A DNA stretch of 64,000 bases from an uncultured Bacteroidales bacterium. GTDB lineage: Bacteria > Bacteroidota > Bacteroidia > Bacteroidales > Bacteroidaceae. The stretch covers positions 1-64,000 of the forward strand of contig CADAGX010000007.1 in NCBI GenBank assembly GCA_902787575.1. Reading direction: 5' to 3'. Of the stretch, positions 45,792-54,659 are shown in pieces. Under the pieces are notes generated by a model. That model was not told where the DNA came from. It was given only the letters and a program-made list of their open reading frames with translations, and made no database searches. Position 1 is the first letter of the stretch. Each line of letters starts with the position of its first letter. The translations under genes and the position numbers were made by a program.

Positions 45792-47147
45792 ATGGCAAAG
45801 AAAGACATTACCAGAAGAGACTTCTTCTCCTACTCCGCCATGCTGGGAGCAGGTGCTGTGGCAGGAACTGCTATGCTGGCCTCCTGCGGCGACAAGAAAG
45901 ACAAGCTGACACCGCTGCGTCAGCCCGGCGAATACTACATCCCCGACATGCCCGACAAGGCCATCGAAGGACGTGAGCTCCGCGTGGGTCTCGTAGGATG
46001 CGGCGGCCGTGGCACCGGTGCTGTGGAGAACCTGCTCGAGGCAGCCGACGGCATCGTAGTGGCAGCCCTGGGCGACGTATTCGAAGACCGCATCGAAAAA
46101 GAGAGGAACCACCTCAAGAAGAAATACGACATCGACGTGCCCGAAGAAGCTTGCTTCACCGGCTTCGACGCCTACAAGAAGGTAATCGACATGGTGGACA
46201 TGGTAATCCTCACCACACCGCCCGTCTTCCGTCCCGACCATTTCCAGTATGCCGTAGAGAAAGGCGTACACTGCTTCCTCGAGAAACCCGTAGCCGTTGA
46301 CCCCAAAGGCTTCCGCACCGTAATGGCAGCCTCAAAGCAGGCCGTGGCAAAGGGACTGAGCGTAGTCACCGGCACACAGCGCCACCACGAGCGCCCCTAC
46401 GTGCAGGCCTACGAGCAGATACAGAAAGGACTCATCGGAGAAATCACAGGCGGAAACGTGTACTGGAACCAAGGCATGCTCTGGTATCGCAATCGCGAAG
46501 CCGGCTGGAGCGACATGGAATGGAACATCCGCGACTGGGTGAACTGGAAATGGCTCTCGGGCGACCACATCATCGAGCAGCACGTACACAACATCGACGT
46601 CTTCCTGTGGATGACAGGCTGGAAGCCCGTCAAGGCCACCGGATTCGGAAGCCGTCAGCGCCGCATAACGGGCGACCAGTACGACAACTTCAGCGTAGAC
46701 TTCGAGTTCGAGAACGGAGTACACCTGCACAGCATGTGCCGCCAAATCGACGGTTGCAGCAACCGTGTGGACGAAGTAATCTTCGGTACGAAGGGCATCT
46801 GGTACAGCAATGGATGGAAGATTGTTGACTATCAGGGAAATGAACTCTGGAAGTACGACGAGGAACTCTCCAACTCCACCTTCGCACAGCAGAACCCCTA
46901 CGTGCTGGAGCACGTCGACTGGGTAAACCACATCCGCAAGGGCACACAGCACGACGAGTCGGAAGCCACAGCCATCTCCACATTGGCCGGCGTAATGGGA
47001 CGCGAGGCTGCCTACACGGGCAACACCGTAACATGGGACGAAATCAGCGCCTCCGAGCAAGACTACCTGAGCCAGGTGGGCGAACTCAAGTTGGGCGACC
47101 TGCCACTGGATACCTTCACCGTGCCCGTACCCGGAACCGGAAAGTAA
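45792..47147 (+). CDS. Tat-exported Gfo/Idh/MocA oxidoreductase
   Basis: 451 residues. Twin-arginine signal TRRDFFSYSAMLGAGAVAG with a possible lipobox (LASC). A Rossmann domain starts LRVGLVGCGGRGTGAVENLL (about residue 62), with EKPVAVDPKG as the family's EKP motif (catalytic Lys). The C-terminal domain has EQHVHNIDVFLWMTG. Family members oxidise or reduce sugar hydroxyls with a bound NAD(P). Export by Tat is expected for a protein that folds around its cofactor in the cytoplasm. It is 54 bp after the cytochrome gene and 32 bp before the TIM-barrel gene. The substrate is unknown; 3-keto-sugar chemistry is plausible. Confidence 0.92.
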   Translation: MAKKDITRRDFFSYSAMLGAGAVAGTAMLASCGDKKDKLTPLRQPGEYYIPDMPDKAIEGRELRVGLVGCGGRGTGAVENLLEAADGIVVAALGDVFEDRIEKERNHLKKKYDIDVPEEACFTGFDAYKKVIDMVDMVILTTPPVFRPDHFQYAVEKGVHCFLEKPVAVDPKGFRTVMAASKQAVAKGLSVVTGTQRHHERPYVQAYEQIQKGLIGEITGGNVYWNQGMLWYRNREAGWSDMEWNIRDWVNWKWLSGDHIIEQHVHNIDVFLWMTGWKPVKATGFGSRQRRITGDQYDNFSVDFEFENGVHLHSMCRQIDGCSNRVDEVIFGTKGIWYSNGWKIVDYQGNELWKYDEELSNSTFAQQNPYVLEHVDWVNHIRKGTQHDESEATAISTLAGVMGREAAYTGNTVTWDEISASEQDYLSQVGELKLGDLPLDTFTVPVPGTGK

Positions 47148-47179
47148 AAACGAACCAGAAACTCTAAACCGAATAACAC

Positions 47180-48082
47180 ATGAAAAGAAGACAATTCATG
47201 CAGAGTTCACTCCTTGGCATGGCCGGAATGGCTGTGGCTCCGATGGGCTTTGCCGCCTGCTCGCCTAAGAAAGAAGAGCTGGTAGTTCCCGAAGTGAAGA
47301 TTTCCTTCCAGGAGGGGATACCTCCAGGCAAAGACCTCAACGAGAAACTCGACTTCATGGAGAGCCTCGGAGTGGTTGGCTTCGAGCCCGGCGGACGTGG
47401 GCTGGCCGGACGCGTCACTGAGATTCAGGACGCACTGAAGAACCGCAACATCACCGTCTCGGCCATCTGCGCCGGATTCGATGGATTCATCTTGGCCGAA
47501 GACCCTGCTGTCAAAGAGAAGTTCGACACCACGATGCGCGAGATAGTGGCCGCAGCCGGCGAGCTGGGTTCCACTGGCGTCATCATGGTTCCTGCTTTCA
47601 ACGGACAGAAACCCTGCCTGCCTCACACGATGGAGACTCGCGACTACCTGTGCGAGCAGCTCCACGAACTGGGAGAGTATGCACTGAAGTGTGGCACCAC
47701 CGTCATCCTCGAACCGCTGAATCGCCGCGAGTGCTTCTACCTGCGACTCGTGGCAGACGCAGCAGCCATTGCACGCGACGCTCAGAGCGAAGGTGTGAAG
47801 TGCATGGGCGACTTCTGGCACATGCAGGAGGAGACGTCCGACTACGGAGCCTTCATGTCGGCTGGCACAAAGTACCTGCAGCACGTTCACATCGCAAGCC
47901 GCGGCCGACGTCTCATGCCAGGCGAAGATGCAGAGAAAGACGACTATCGCGATGGCTTCCGCGCACTGAAGCAGATGGGCTACGACAAGTTCATCACACT
48001 GGAGTGCGGCACGAAGGGCGAACGCAAGGACACCGTCACTGCAGCCGTAGAACTGATTCGCGCTCAGTGGCAGGAGGCATAA
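47180..48082 (+). CDS. Exported sugar isomerase/epimerase-like TIM barrel
   Basis: 300 residues. Signal MKRRQFMQSSLLGMAGMAVA with two arginines (Tat-like) and a lipobox-like FAAC. The xylose-isomerase-like TIM barrel contains LGVVGFEPGG, VILEPLNRRECFYLR (metal Glu), GVKCMGDFWHMQEET (Asp and His ligands) and FITLECGTKG (last Glu ligand). This pattern resembles hydroxypyruvate isomerase/inosose dehydratase-type enzymes, so isomerisation, epimerisation or dehydration of a sugar is likely. Its export alongside a Gfo/Idh/MocA enzyme suggests a two-step conversion in the periplasm. Last gene of the operon, followed by a terminator. Confidence 0.9.
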   Translation: MKRRQFMQSSLLGMAGMAVAPMGFAACSPKKEELVVPEVKISFQEGIPPGKDLNEKLDFMESLGVVGFEPGGRGLAGRVTEIQDALKNRNITVSAICAGFDGFILAEDPAVKEKFDTTMREIVAAAGELGSTGVIMVPAFNGQKPCLPHTMETRDYLCEQLHELGEYALKCGTTVILEPLNRRECFYLRLVADAAAIARDAQSEGVKCMGDFWHMQEETSDYGAFMSAGTKYLQHVHIASRGRRLMPGEDAEKDDYRDGFRALKQMGYDKFITLECGTKGERKDTVTAAVELIRAQWQEA

Positions 48083-48101
48083 CGCCGACTAACCTGAAAA
48101 C

Positions 48102-48139
48102 AAAAGGACGGGCACCACACTGAGGCGACCCGTCCTTTT
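48102..48139 (+). terminator. Terminator of cytochrome-SUMF1 operon
   Basis: AAAAGGACGGG pairs perfectly with CCCGTCCTTTT around a 16-base loop, ending in TTTTC. It lies 20 bp past the TIM-barrel stop. Convergent with the rhamnosidase-like gene. Confidence 0.85.
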
Positions 48140-48169
48140 CTATTTTTATACCTTATATAATATAATACG

Positions 48170-50803
48170 TCAGCGGAGGAACTTCTTGCCATGCACCACG
48201 TGGATGCTCTTCTGCGTACTCGCCTGCATGGGGATGCCCGAGAGCGAATAGGCGATGCTCTCCTCCGCCCGATCTTCGTCCCTCGTCACAGCACCGACAG
48301 CCGTCTCCGATGCGCCATCGAAGAAGACAGCATTGATGAGCGTGTTGTCGCCACGGATATTGTTCAGCATCACACGGATGGAACGGTTGTATTCGTAAAT
48401 CAGATACACACCGCCCTCCATATCCTTCACACGTGTGCAAGGCGTCAGGCGGTTCATCGTCTCCAGGTCGAAGGCTTCGGCAAAATAGTCGCGCCCACCC
48501 TTGTCGCAGTCGGCCGTATAGACCGCCAGCCGATACGGGTGGTTGTACTTCAGCCGCACCTCTACGGGCACCATCTGCGTGCCACGCGAGTAGTAGCAGT
48601 TCAGCACCTTACGCGCACCCTCTGCATCGCTGACCGGTATCATGGCCTCGGGAGTGATGGGCGTGAGGTTCATGGCCCGATGCTCGCGCAGGACGTTGCG
48701 GATACCGAGGTCGAAGACCACCGACGAGACATAGCTCGGCAGCTTCTCCAAGTCGTCGCCATTGTCCTGTCCGCCCACAATGACATATCCATCCTTTCCG
48801 TATTTCTCGAACCAGCGGCCATGCGTCGTACGGTCTATCTCCTTGATGTCCATCGCGTACTTCCACTCCTCGGTTTTCATTTCAGTGGGAGTGCCTTCGT
48901 AAACCACAGACGCTTCATACTGGCCGGGCTGCAGGTCGGGCAGATAGACGAATTCAGCATCCTCGGCATACGACTCCAGCTGCTTGCCATTCAGCATAAC
49001 GTGGCTCATGCTCATCCCCTCTTTGGGCAGACAGAGCGTACCGACCGTTCCCTCCGGCACCGAGAGCCGATGCAGTCCGCTCTGCAGGTCGAACGAGGCG
49101 CTGATGGCTCCGTGAGGCGTCATCGTCTGCCCCGAGACACGTTTGGCGGCACCTGCCAGATGCGGTTTCACCGTAAAGGTGCTGAAGCCGGCAGCCGTAG
49201 GCTTTATGCCCAGCATCTCCTCGCTGAGCCAAGCCACCACACCGGCGCCCCAAGGATGAGCGAGGCTCGTCACTCCGGCTTGTGTGTGCGGTATCGGACC
49301 GTTCGTGCCAATGTGCTTGGCCCAGTCGGGACGGAACACTTCGAAATAGCATGTGCCTCCGTACTCAATCTGTCCGCCCCACTCATCGAACACCGAAGCA
49401 AAAGCATCGTCGTAGTGGCCGGCGCGAGCCATTGCCTTCAGCACGAAATACTGGTTGAAGGGCGACAGCGACAGACGCTGCTCGCGGTCTGAGAAGTCTT
49501 TGTGATAGAGTTTCGAGAGGTCGGCCACCAAATCGGCATTGATGGCGTCGGCACTCGAGTGCATCCCCAGCTGTCGCAGCACGGAGGCGGTGGAGCACTG
49601 CACGCCTTTCACTTTGGCCCAGCGCTCGTAGATGGTGGCTTGCGCATCCTCGCCCAACGTTCTCATCACGGCAGCCATATGCTTCCACGCACCGATGGCA
49701 CACATCTTGAAGGTCCAGATGCCCTCGCTGCAGTTGGGATGGTCGAAGCCGGTGCCCAAACGCTGGTCCCAACCGACGAAGTGCAGGTCGGGCGGATTGT
49801 CGAACACGTCGAAAGCATGCTTCAGACGCTGCACAGCCTTTGGCAGCAAAGCACGGAAGCCGTCCTCGTCGCCCGAATACAGATAATAATCCAGCAGGCT
49901 CTCCACCCAGTAGAGCTCATACGTCTCTATTCCATTGGGGTGCGACTCGGTCCAGTAGAGATTCTTCAGCACCTCGTCATAGTTCGAGAACGCCACCATC
50001 GAAGCGGCCTGTGCCGGATATGCATCGCCGGTCCACGAGAAGCGGTCGCCGCGGTCTATCAGGATGGCACCGAAGCAGTCTTCGCGCAAGTTGGCCTTCA
50101 CATCGTATGCTCCCACATACCAGATGCGGTTGAGCATCGGATTGTCGGTGTCAAACGAGCCTGTGTAGTTGGTCGGCTTCACTTGGCAGACGGCACGTAT
50201 GGATGTGATGTTGAATTCAGCGGCGAACTTATTCACGTAGATGAAGCCGTAGCGCACACCCTCGTAGAGTTCTTTGTTCAGCTCCAAGCGGTAAGTCTTG
50301 TTGTAACGGACTGGCTTTTTCACCTTCCCAAGGGGCACGGACACATTGTATTCGCTGATGCCGAACTCCACGTCGCCCGTCATGTCCGGACTGTCCACCT
50401 CTATCCAGGCCGGCAGTTCTGTGCCGAAGTCCAAACGGATTACGCCGGTACCCTTCACCTTCACAGCGCATTGCTCAGCACCGACCGTCGAAAGGCCGGT
50501 AAAGTTGCCAGCGCCAGACACAGCCTCAGCCGATACGGGATGCACCACATAGACCTGTAGCGAATCGGTGGCCTTCGGTTGGTCCCAGACATAGCTCACC
50601 AACGGATCGGGCGAGGCATCGACTGCCGCTCCCAACATCTGACCGCCCGTCACATACTTATACGGTTGTGCAATGGGCGAACGTTGTGTCAACAAATCGA
50701 CATTCGTTTGTGCGTAAGAGTACACAGGACTGGCCAAAAAACAGGCCGTCAGGAGTCCAAAAAGTGCGGGCAGAGAGGCCCGAGATGTGTGTCGTTTCAT
50801 CAT
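48170..50803 (-). CDS. Alpha-L-rhamnosidase-like six-hairpin glycosidase
   Basis: About 877 residues. The start was placed at MMKRHTSRASLPALFG because the -7 promoter box (50824-50831) lies directly upstream; the earlier in-frame ATG sits inside the promoter. Signal peptide to about PVYSYA. N-terminal beta-sandwich domains are followed by an (alpha/alpha)6 barrel with DRGDRFSWTGDAYPAQAASM, which matches the DRxxWxGD signature of GH78-type rhamnosidases, and EYGGTCYFEVFRPDW, AHPWGAGVVAWL. A Por-like tail ends the protein (YSLSGIPMQ, VVHGKKFLR). Exported; likely removes terminal rhamnose or a related sugar from plant glycans. Exact linkage unknown. Confidence 0.82.
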   Translation of the reverse strand: MMKRHTSRASLPALFGLLTACFLASPVYSYAQTNVDLLTQRSPIAQPYKYVTGGQMLGAAVDASPDPLVSYVWDQPKATDSLQVYVVHPVSAEAVSGAGNFTGLSTVGAEQCAVKVKGTGVIRLDFGTELPAWIEVDSPDMTGDVEFGISEYNVSVPLGKVKKPVRYNKTYRLELNKELYEGVRYGFIYVNKFAAEFNITSIRAVCQVKPTNYTGSFDTDNPMLNRIWYVGAYDVKANLREDCFGAILIDRGDRFSWTGDAYPAQAASMVAFSNYDEVLKNLYWTESHPNGIETYELYWVESLLDYYLYSGDEDGFRALLPKAVQRLKHAFDVFDNPPDLHFVGWDQRLGTGFDHPNCSEGIWTFKMCAIGAWKHMAAVMRTLGEDAQATIYERWAKVKGVQCSTASVLRQLGMHSSADAINADLVADLSKLYHKDFSDREQRLSLSPFNQYFVLKAMARAGHYDDAFASVFDEWGGQIEYGGTCYFEVFRPDWAKHIGTNGPIPHTQAGVTSLAHPWGAGVVAWLSEEMLGIKPTAAGFSTFTVKPHLAGAAKRVSGQTMTPHGAISASFDLQSGLHRLSVPEGTVGTLCLPKEGMSMSHVMLNGKQLESYAEDAEFVYLPDLQPGQYEASVVYEGTPTEMKTEEWKYAMDIKEIDRTTHGRWFEKYGKDGYVIVGGQDNGDDLEKLPSYVSSVVFDLGIRNVLREHRAMNLTPITPEAMIPVSDAEGARKVLNCYYSRGTQMVPVEVRLKYNHPYRLAVYTADCDKGGRDYFAEAFDLETMNRLTPCTRVKDMEGGVYLIYEYNRSIRVMLNNIRGDNTLINAVFFDGASETAVGAVTRDEDRAEESIAYSLSGIPMQASTQKSIHVVHGKKFLR

Positions 50804-50823
50804 TCTTTTTGCTATTGTTTTTG

Positions 50824-50854
50824 CAAAGATACGCATACTTTCGACATAAAACAA
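50824..50854 (-). promoter_or_regulatory. Rhamnosidase-like gene promoter (-33/-7)
   Basis: Minus-strand TTG (50852-50854) and TATCTTTG (50824-50831), 20 bp apart. It decides the start codon of the gene. Confidence 0.7.
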
Positions 50855-50913
50855 GCAAAGCAAGTGTTTTCTCTACACTTGCCTTGCAAAATTGTTTCTG
50901 CAACAAAGAATCT

Positions 50914-51291
50914 TCAAAAGCCGAGCTCTACGTTCTTACCAAACGGAGCCACCGAGAGGCCGGCCAACTTGAAATGCTGCTTGCCCCAAGGAATTCCCAG
51001 AATGGTGATGCACAGCAGGAGGCCGAAGAACACGTGGCACAACCACGCCAGCAGCCCACCGAAGATGAACCACAGGATGTTGAGCGGAATGCGCAGGCAG
51101 CCCGGCGGCATGTCGCCCTCCGTGATTCGCGAACCGAAAGGCCACAGGCACAGCAGCCCAATCTTGAAAATCTGCAACGCCCAAGGAATGCCAACGATGG
51201 TGAGACTCAGGATGAGCGCACCGACAAAGTATCCCAACGCCGCCTCCAGCCCGCCGAATAGGAGCCACAGCAAGTTTCCGATTATCTTCAT
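50914..51291 (-). CDS. YccF-domain inner-membrane protein
   Basis: 125 residues. Two YccF units, each a hydrophobic helix pair ending in a conserved loop: LSLTIVGIPWALQIFKIGLL with WPFG, and LCITILGIPWGKQHFKLAGL with APFG. The family is a small integral membrane protein of unknown function. It lies 61 bp after recA on the same strand, so it may be read from the same transcript. Confidence 0.9.
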   Translation of the reverse strand: MKIIGNLLWLLFGGLEAALGYFVGALILSLTIVGIPWALQIFKIGLLCLWPFGSRITEGDMPPGCLRIPLNILWFIFGGLLAWLCHVFFGLLLCITILGIPWGKQHFKLAGLSVAPFGKNVELGF

Positions 51292-51352
51292 GTCACTTTC
51301 TGATTAGCGACACTATGTTTTACTCGCAGGGAAAGAACAGGGAAACGCGAGA

Positions 51353-52429
51353 CTAATCCTCCTTTTCCTCCTTCTCGTCCTTCTCCTTCTTGCCCTCCAC
51401 GGGTTTTACGCCGCTGGCCATTGCTTCCTTAATCTTGGCGCCCAGCTCGTCGCAGAGTTCCGGATTGTCGCGCAGCAGATTCTTCACTGCATCGCGACCC
51501 TGTGCCAACTTGCTTCCGCCGTAGCTGAACCACGAACCGCTCTTCTGTATGATGCCGAACTGCACGCCCAAGTCCACGATTTCGCCAACCCGGCTGATGC
51601 CTTCGCCAAACAGAATCTCGAATTCGGCACGACGGAAAGGAGGTGCCACTTTGTTCTTCACCACCTTCACCTTGGCCAGACGGCCCAGTATGGTTTCTCC
51701 GTCCTTGACGGGCTGGCTCGGGCGGATGTCGATGCGGATGCTCGAGTAGAACTTCAGTGCATTTCCGCCCGTCGTCGTCTCGGGGTTGCCGAACATCACA
51801 CCAATCTTCTCGCGCAGCTGGTTGATGAAGATGCAGGTGGTGTTGGTCTTGCTCACCGTAGCCGTGAGTTTGCGCAGTGCCTGGCTCATCAGTCGAGCCT
51901 GCAGGCCCACTTTGTTCTCGCCCATGTCGCCTTCTATTTCAGCCTTCGGTGTGAGGGCTGCCACAGAGTCCACCACCAGGATATCGATGGCTGCACTGCG
52001 AATCAGCTGGTCTGCAATCTCCAATGCCTGCTCGCCGTTGTCGGGTTGGCTCATGATGAGGTTGTCCACATCGACGCCCAGCTTCTCGGCATAGAAGCGG
52101 TCGAAAGCATGCTCGGCATCTATGTATGCTGCGATGCCGCCAGCCTTCTGTGCTTCGGCAATGGCATGGATGGCCAGCGTTGTCTTACCGGAAGATTCGG
52201 GGCCATAGATTTCTATGATTCGGCCACGCGGATATCCGCCTACGCCCAACGCATAGTCCAGCGAGATGGAGCCGGTGGGAATCACTTCCACGTTCTCCAC
52301 TTTCTCGTCGCCCATCTTCATCACAGTTCCCTTACCGAAGTCTTTGTCAATCTTCGTCATAGCAGCCTGCAGCGCTTTCAGTTTCGCAGCCTTCTCGTCT
52401 ATGACTTCTCCTGTTTCTTTCTTTGCCAT
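51353..52429 (-). CDS. recA: Recombinase RecA
   Basis: 358 residues. Central enzyme of homologous recombination and SOS induction. Walker [11 protein letters not shown] (residues 76-85), Walker B region [11 protein letters not shown], loop L2 and [20 protein letters not shown] are all present. The C-terminus is strongly charged ([12 protein letters not shown]), as in many RecA proteins. It starts 49 bp after the carboxynorspermidine-type gene; no separate promoter box was recognised. Confidence 0.98.
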   Translation of the reverse strand: MAKKETGEVIDEKAAKLKALQAAMTKIDKDFGKGTVMKMGDEKVENVEVIPTGSISLDYALGVGGYPRGRIIEIYGPESSGKTTLAIHAIAEAQKAGGIAAYIDAEHAFDRFYAEKLGVDVDNLIMSQPDNGEQALEIADQLIRSAAIDILVVDSVAALTPKAEIEGDMGENKVGLQARLMSQALRKLTATVSKTNTTCIFINQLREKIGVMFGNPETTTGGNALKFYSSIRIDIRPSQPVKDGETILGRLAKVKVVKNKVAPPFRRAEFEILFGEGISRVGEIVDLGVQFGIIQKSGSWFSYGGSKLAQGRDAVKNLLRDNPELCDELGAKIKEAMASGVKPVEGKKEKDEKEEKED

Positions 52430-52478
52430 ACTATTTTTTCCGATTTAATTGTTTAGCTTCTTGCCTCGCGGTCTGTTC

Positions 52479-53714
52479 TCACAGCTCCAGGTCCACATCG
52501 TGCAATTCGTGCCAGGGGAGTCCCTGTTCGTTGAGTTGCTGCATGAAGGGGTCTGGGTCGAATTCCTCCACGTTGTGTACGCCGGGCTTCTGCCAGATTC
52601 CTTTCAGGAACATCATGGCGCCAATCATGGCAGGCACACCAGTGGTGTACGAGACGCCCTGCATGCCTGTTTCTTCGTAGGCCGCCTGATGCGAACAGTT
52701 GTTATATATATAATAGGTATGCTCCGCACCGTTCTTCAGTCCGCGTATCCGGCACCCGATGCTCGTCTCGCCGTCGTAGTTCTCGCCGAGGTCTTGCGGA
52801 TTCGGCAGCACAGCCTTGAGGAACTGCAGGGGAACAATCTTCACCACAGCCTCGCCCGAGCCGTCTGCCTTCGGTGCGCGATACTCCACTTCGTCGATGC
52901 GGCTCATGCCGATGTTCTGTATCACATCTAGGTACGTCAGATACTGCTGGCCGAACGTCATCCAGAAGCGTGCGCGACGGATGGTGGGATAGTTGATGAC
53001 CAGCGATTCTATCTCCTCGTGGTGCAGCAGGTAGCTTTCCTTCGGACCGATGTTGGGGTACGTCAGCGGCTTGTGGATTTCCATCGGTTCGGTCTCCACG
53101 TACTGACCGTTCTCCCAGTAAAGGCCCTTCTGTGTAATCTCGCGGATGTTGATTTCGGGATTGAAATTCGTAGCAAAGGCCTTGTGGTGATTGCCTGCGT
53201 TGCAGTCCACAATGTCGAGATATTGTATTTCGTCGAAGTGATGCTTTGCTGCATAGGCCGTGAAGATGCTCGTCACTCCGGGGTCGAAACCGCAGCCCAG
53301 TATGGCCGTCAGACCAGCCTTCTCGAATCGCTCGCGGTAAGCCCACTGCCAGGAATACTCGAAGTGCGCCTCGTCCTTCGGCTCATAGTTGGCCGTGTCG
53401 AGATAGTTGCAGCCCGTCTGCAGGCAAGCCTCCATGATGGTGAGGTCCTGATAAGGCAGGGCCAGATTCATCACGATGTCGGGCTTGTAGGCACTCAGCA
53501 GGGCCACCAGCTCCTCCACGCTGTCGGCATCCACGCGAGCCGTCTGCACCTTTGTGCCATACTTGCTGGCCAGCACGTCGGCCAGCGCCTTGCACTTCTT
53601 CTCCGTGCGGCTGGCTATCATCACTTCCTTGAACACGTCTGGGTTCTGCGCCACCTTGTGCGCTGCCACCGTGGCCACGCCACCGGCTCCGATTATCAAT
53701 ACTCTTCCTTGCAT
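52479..53714 (-). CDS. Saccharopine dehydrogenase family, carboxynorspermidine synthase-like
   Basis: 411 residues, no signal peptide. N-terminal Rossmann motif VLIIGAGGVATVAAHKVAQN; then NLALPYQDLTIMEACLQTGC and ILGCGFDPGVTSIFTAYAAK, which are characteristic of the carboxy(nor)spermidine dehydrogenase branch of the saccharopine dehydrogenase family. That enzyme joins aspartate semialdehyde with a diamine in polyamine synthesis, the usual route in Bacteroidetes. The decarboxylase partner (NspC) is not in this window. Own promoter upstream; recA follows. A lysine-metabolic role is the alternative but less likely. Confidence 0.88.
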   Translation of the reverse strand: MQGRVLIIGAGGVATVAAHKVAQNPDVFKEVMIASRTEKKCKALADVLASKYGTKVQTARVDADSVEELVALLSAYKPDIVMNLALPYQDLTIMEACLQTGCNYLDTANYEPKDEAHFEYSWQWAYRERFEKAGLTAILGCGFDPGVTSIFTAYAAKHHFDEIQYLDIVDCNAGNHHKAFATNFNPEINIREITQKGLYWENGQYVETEPMEIHKPLTYPNIGPKESYLLHHEEIESLVINYPTIRRARFWMTFGQQYLTYLDVIQNIGMSRIDEVEYRAPKADGSGEAVVKIVPLQFLKAVLPNPQDLGENYDGETSIGCRIRGLKNGAEHTYYIYNNCSHQAAYEETGMQGVSYTTGVPAMIGAMMFLKGIWQKPGVHNVEEFDPDPFMQQLNEQGLPWHELHDVDLEL

Positions 53715-53778
53715 AGCTATGTCTTGTTTTGATTTGTACTTTTTGTTGTTCTTCGTGCCGTATGGCCGAAATCATTGG

Positions 53779-53809
53779 CAAACATACAAAAAAAAGTCCA
53801 AAGTCGCAA
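53779..53809 (-). promoter_or_regulatory. Promoter overlapping a terminator
   Basis: Minus-strand TTG (53807-53809) and TATGTTTG (53779-53786), 20 bp apart, 65 bp before the carboxynorspermidine-type gene. The -33 lies inside the loop of the upstream gene's terminator hairpin (53795-53821). Confidence 0.65.
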
Positions 53810-53829
53810 AGACTTCGGACTCTTTTTTT
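53791..53829 (-). terminator. Terminator of DUF4890 gene
   Basis: AGTCCAAAGTC / GACTTCGGACT (10 of 11 pairs) with a 5-base loop, flanked by T-run and A-run on either side, so it can work in both directions. It lies ~50 bp past the DUF4890 stop. Confidence 0.8.
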
Positions 53830-53880
53830 CGGTCAATTGCTGTCGGGCTGTCGCTCTCCCACATGTCAGCGCCCGAGGTA

Positions 53881-54444
53881 TCAGAAGCCGCCGGGGCCAC
53901 CGAAGCCGCCATTGCCGCCAAATCCACCGCGGCCACCACCGAAGTTGCCACGACCACCGTCGCGCGGGCCACGCTGCCCATCGCGCTGTCCCTGCGAGGG
54001 ACGCTGCTGGCCGAAGATTTTCATCAGTTGCTGCGGCTTGAGCGTCTTGCCAAACTCGGCGTAATATTTTTTCTGCACATCGAGCCGTTTCTGCATGGCC
54101 TCAATCATTTTCTCCTGACGCTCGAAAGCACCCTTGATGCGGTTCGTAATTTCCTCGTCCGACATCTCGCTCAGTTTCTTACGCTCACCACGTTCCTCTG
54201 CATTCTCGCCACGCTGGCGCTCGGCCATCGGAGCCATCAGTTCGTTCTGATATTCAGTGTAGAGATTCACGAAGGCCGTCTTGGCATCGTCCTTCAAGTC
54301 GAAGTCCTTGGCCAGTTGTTCTGCCTGATTCTTCACCATCTCGGCGCGCATCTTTGCGCGGTCTTCATTGCTGCGACGCTCGCCCTGTGCCATAGCTGCC
54401 GTGCTGAAAAGTGCTACGGCCAGCAGTAAAATTGTCTTTTTCAT
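53881..54444 (-). CDS. DUF4890 exported helical protein
   Basis: 187 residues from MKKTILLLAVALFSTAAMAQ, a clear signal peptide. The mature part is highly charged and helical (EDRAKMRAEMVKNQAEQLAK, MSDEEITNRIKGAFERQEKM), resembling Spy/CpxP-like periplasmic chaperone-type proteins. The C-terminal ~40 residues are Gly/Arg/Phe-rich low complexity (GGGRGGFGGNGGFGGPGGF). Family function is unknown. Single gene, with a terminator downstream and repeat array 4 upstream. Confidence 0.85.
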   Translation of the reverse strand: MKKTILLLAVALFSTAAMAQGERRSNEDRAKMRAEMVKNQAEQLAKDFDLKDDAKTAFVNLYTEYQNELMAPMAERQRGENAEERGERKKLSEMSDEEITNRIKGAFERQEKMIEAMQKRLDVQKKYYAEFGKTLKPQQLMKIFGQQRPSQGQRDGQRGPRDGGRGNFGGGRGGFGGNGGFGGPGGF

Positions 54445-54572
54445 TTTGTCCAATGTTTTTTGTCGTTTCGGTTTGTATTCTTCAGTACTGAGTTTTTCTC
54501 GTTCTCACCTTCTCAGACCGACCACGCACCGAAAAGTTTAAACGGTCCCGACGAAAGAAATGTTAAAATGCG

Positions 54573-54655
54573 ACACGTCGCATGAGCGAAAACCACGCGT
54601 CGCATCACTCACAGCGACACGTCGCATGAACGAAAACTACGCGTCGCATTTCTGC
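54573..54655. repeat. 22-bp tandem repeat array 4
   Basis: Four units of 22-bp period start at 54573, 54595, 54617 and 54639. Units alternate ACACGTCGCATGARCGAAAA and ACGCGTCGCATCACTCACAG types. Located past the DUF5715 stop. Confidence 0.9.
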
Positions 54656-54659
54656 CGCC

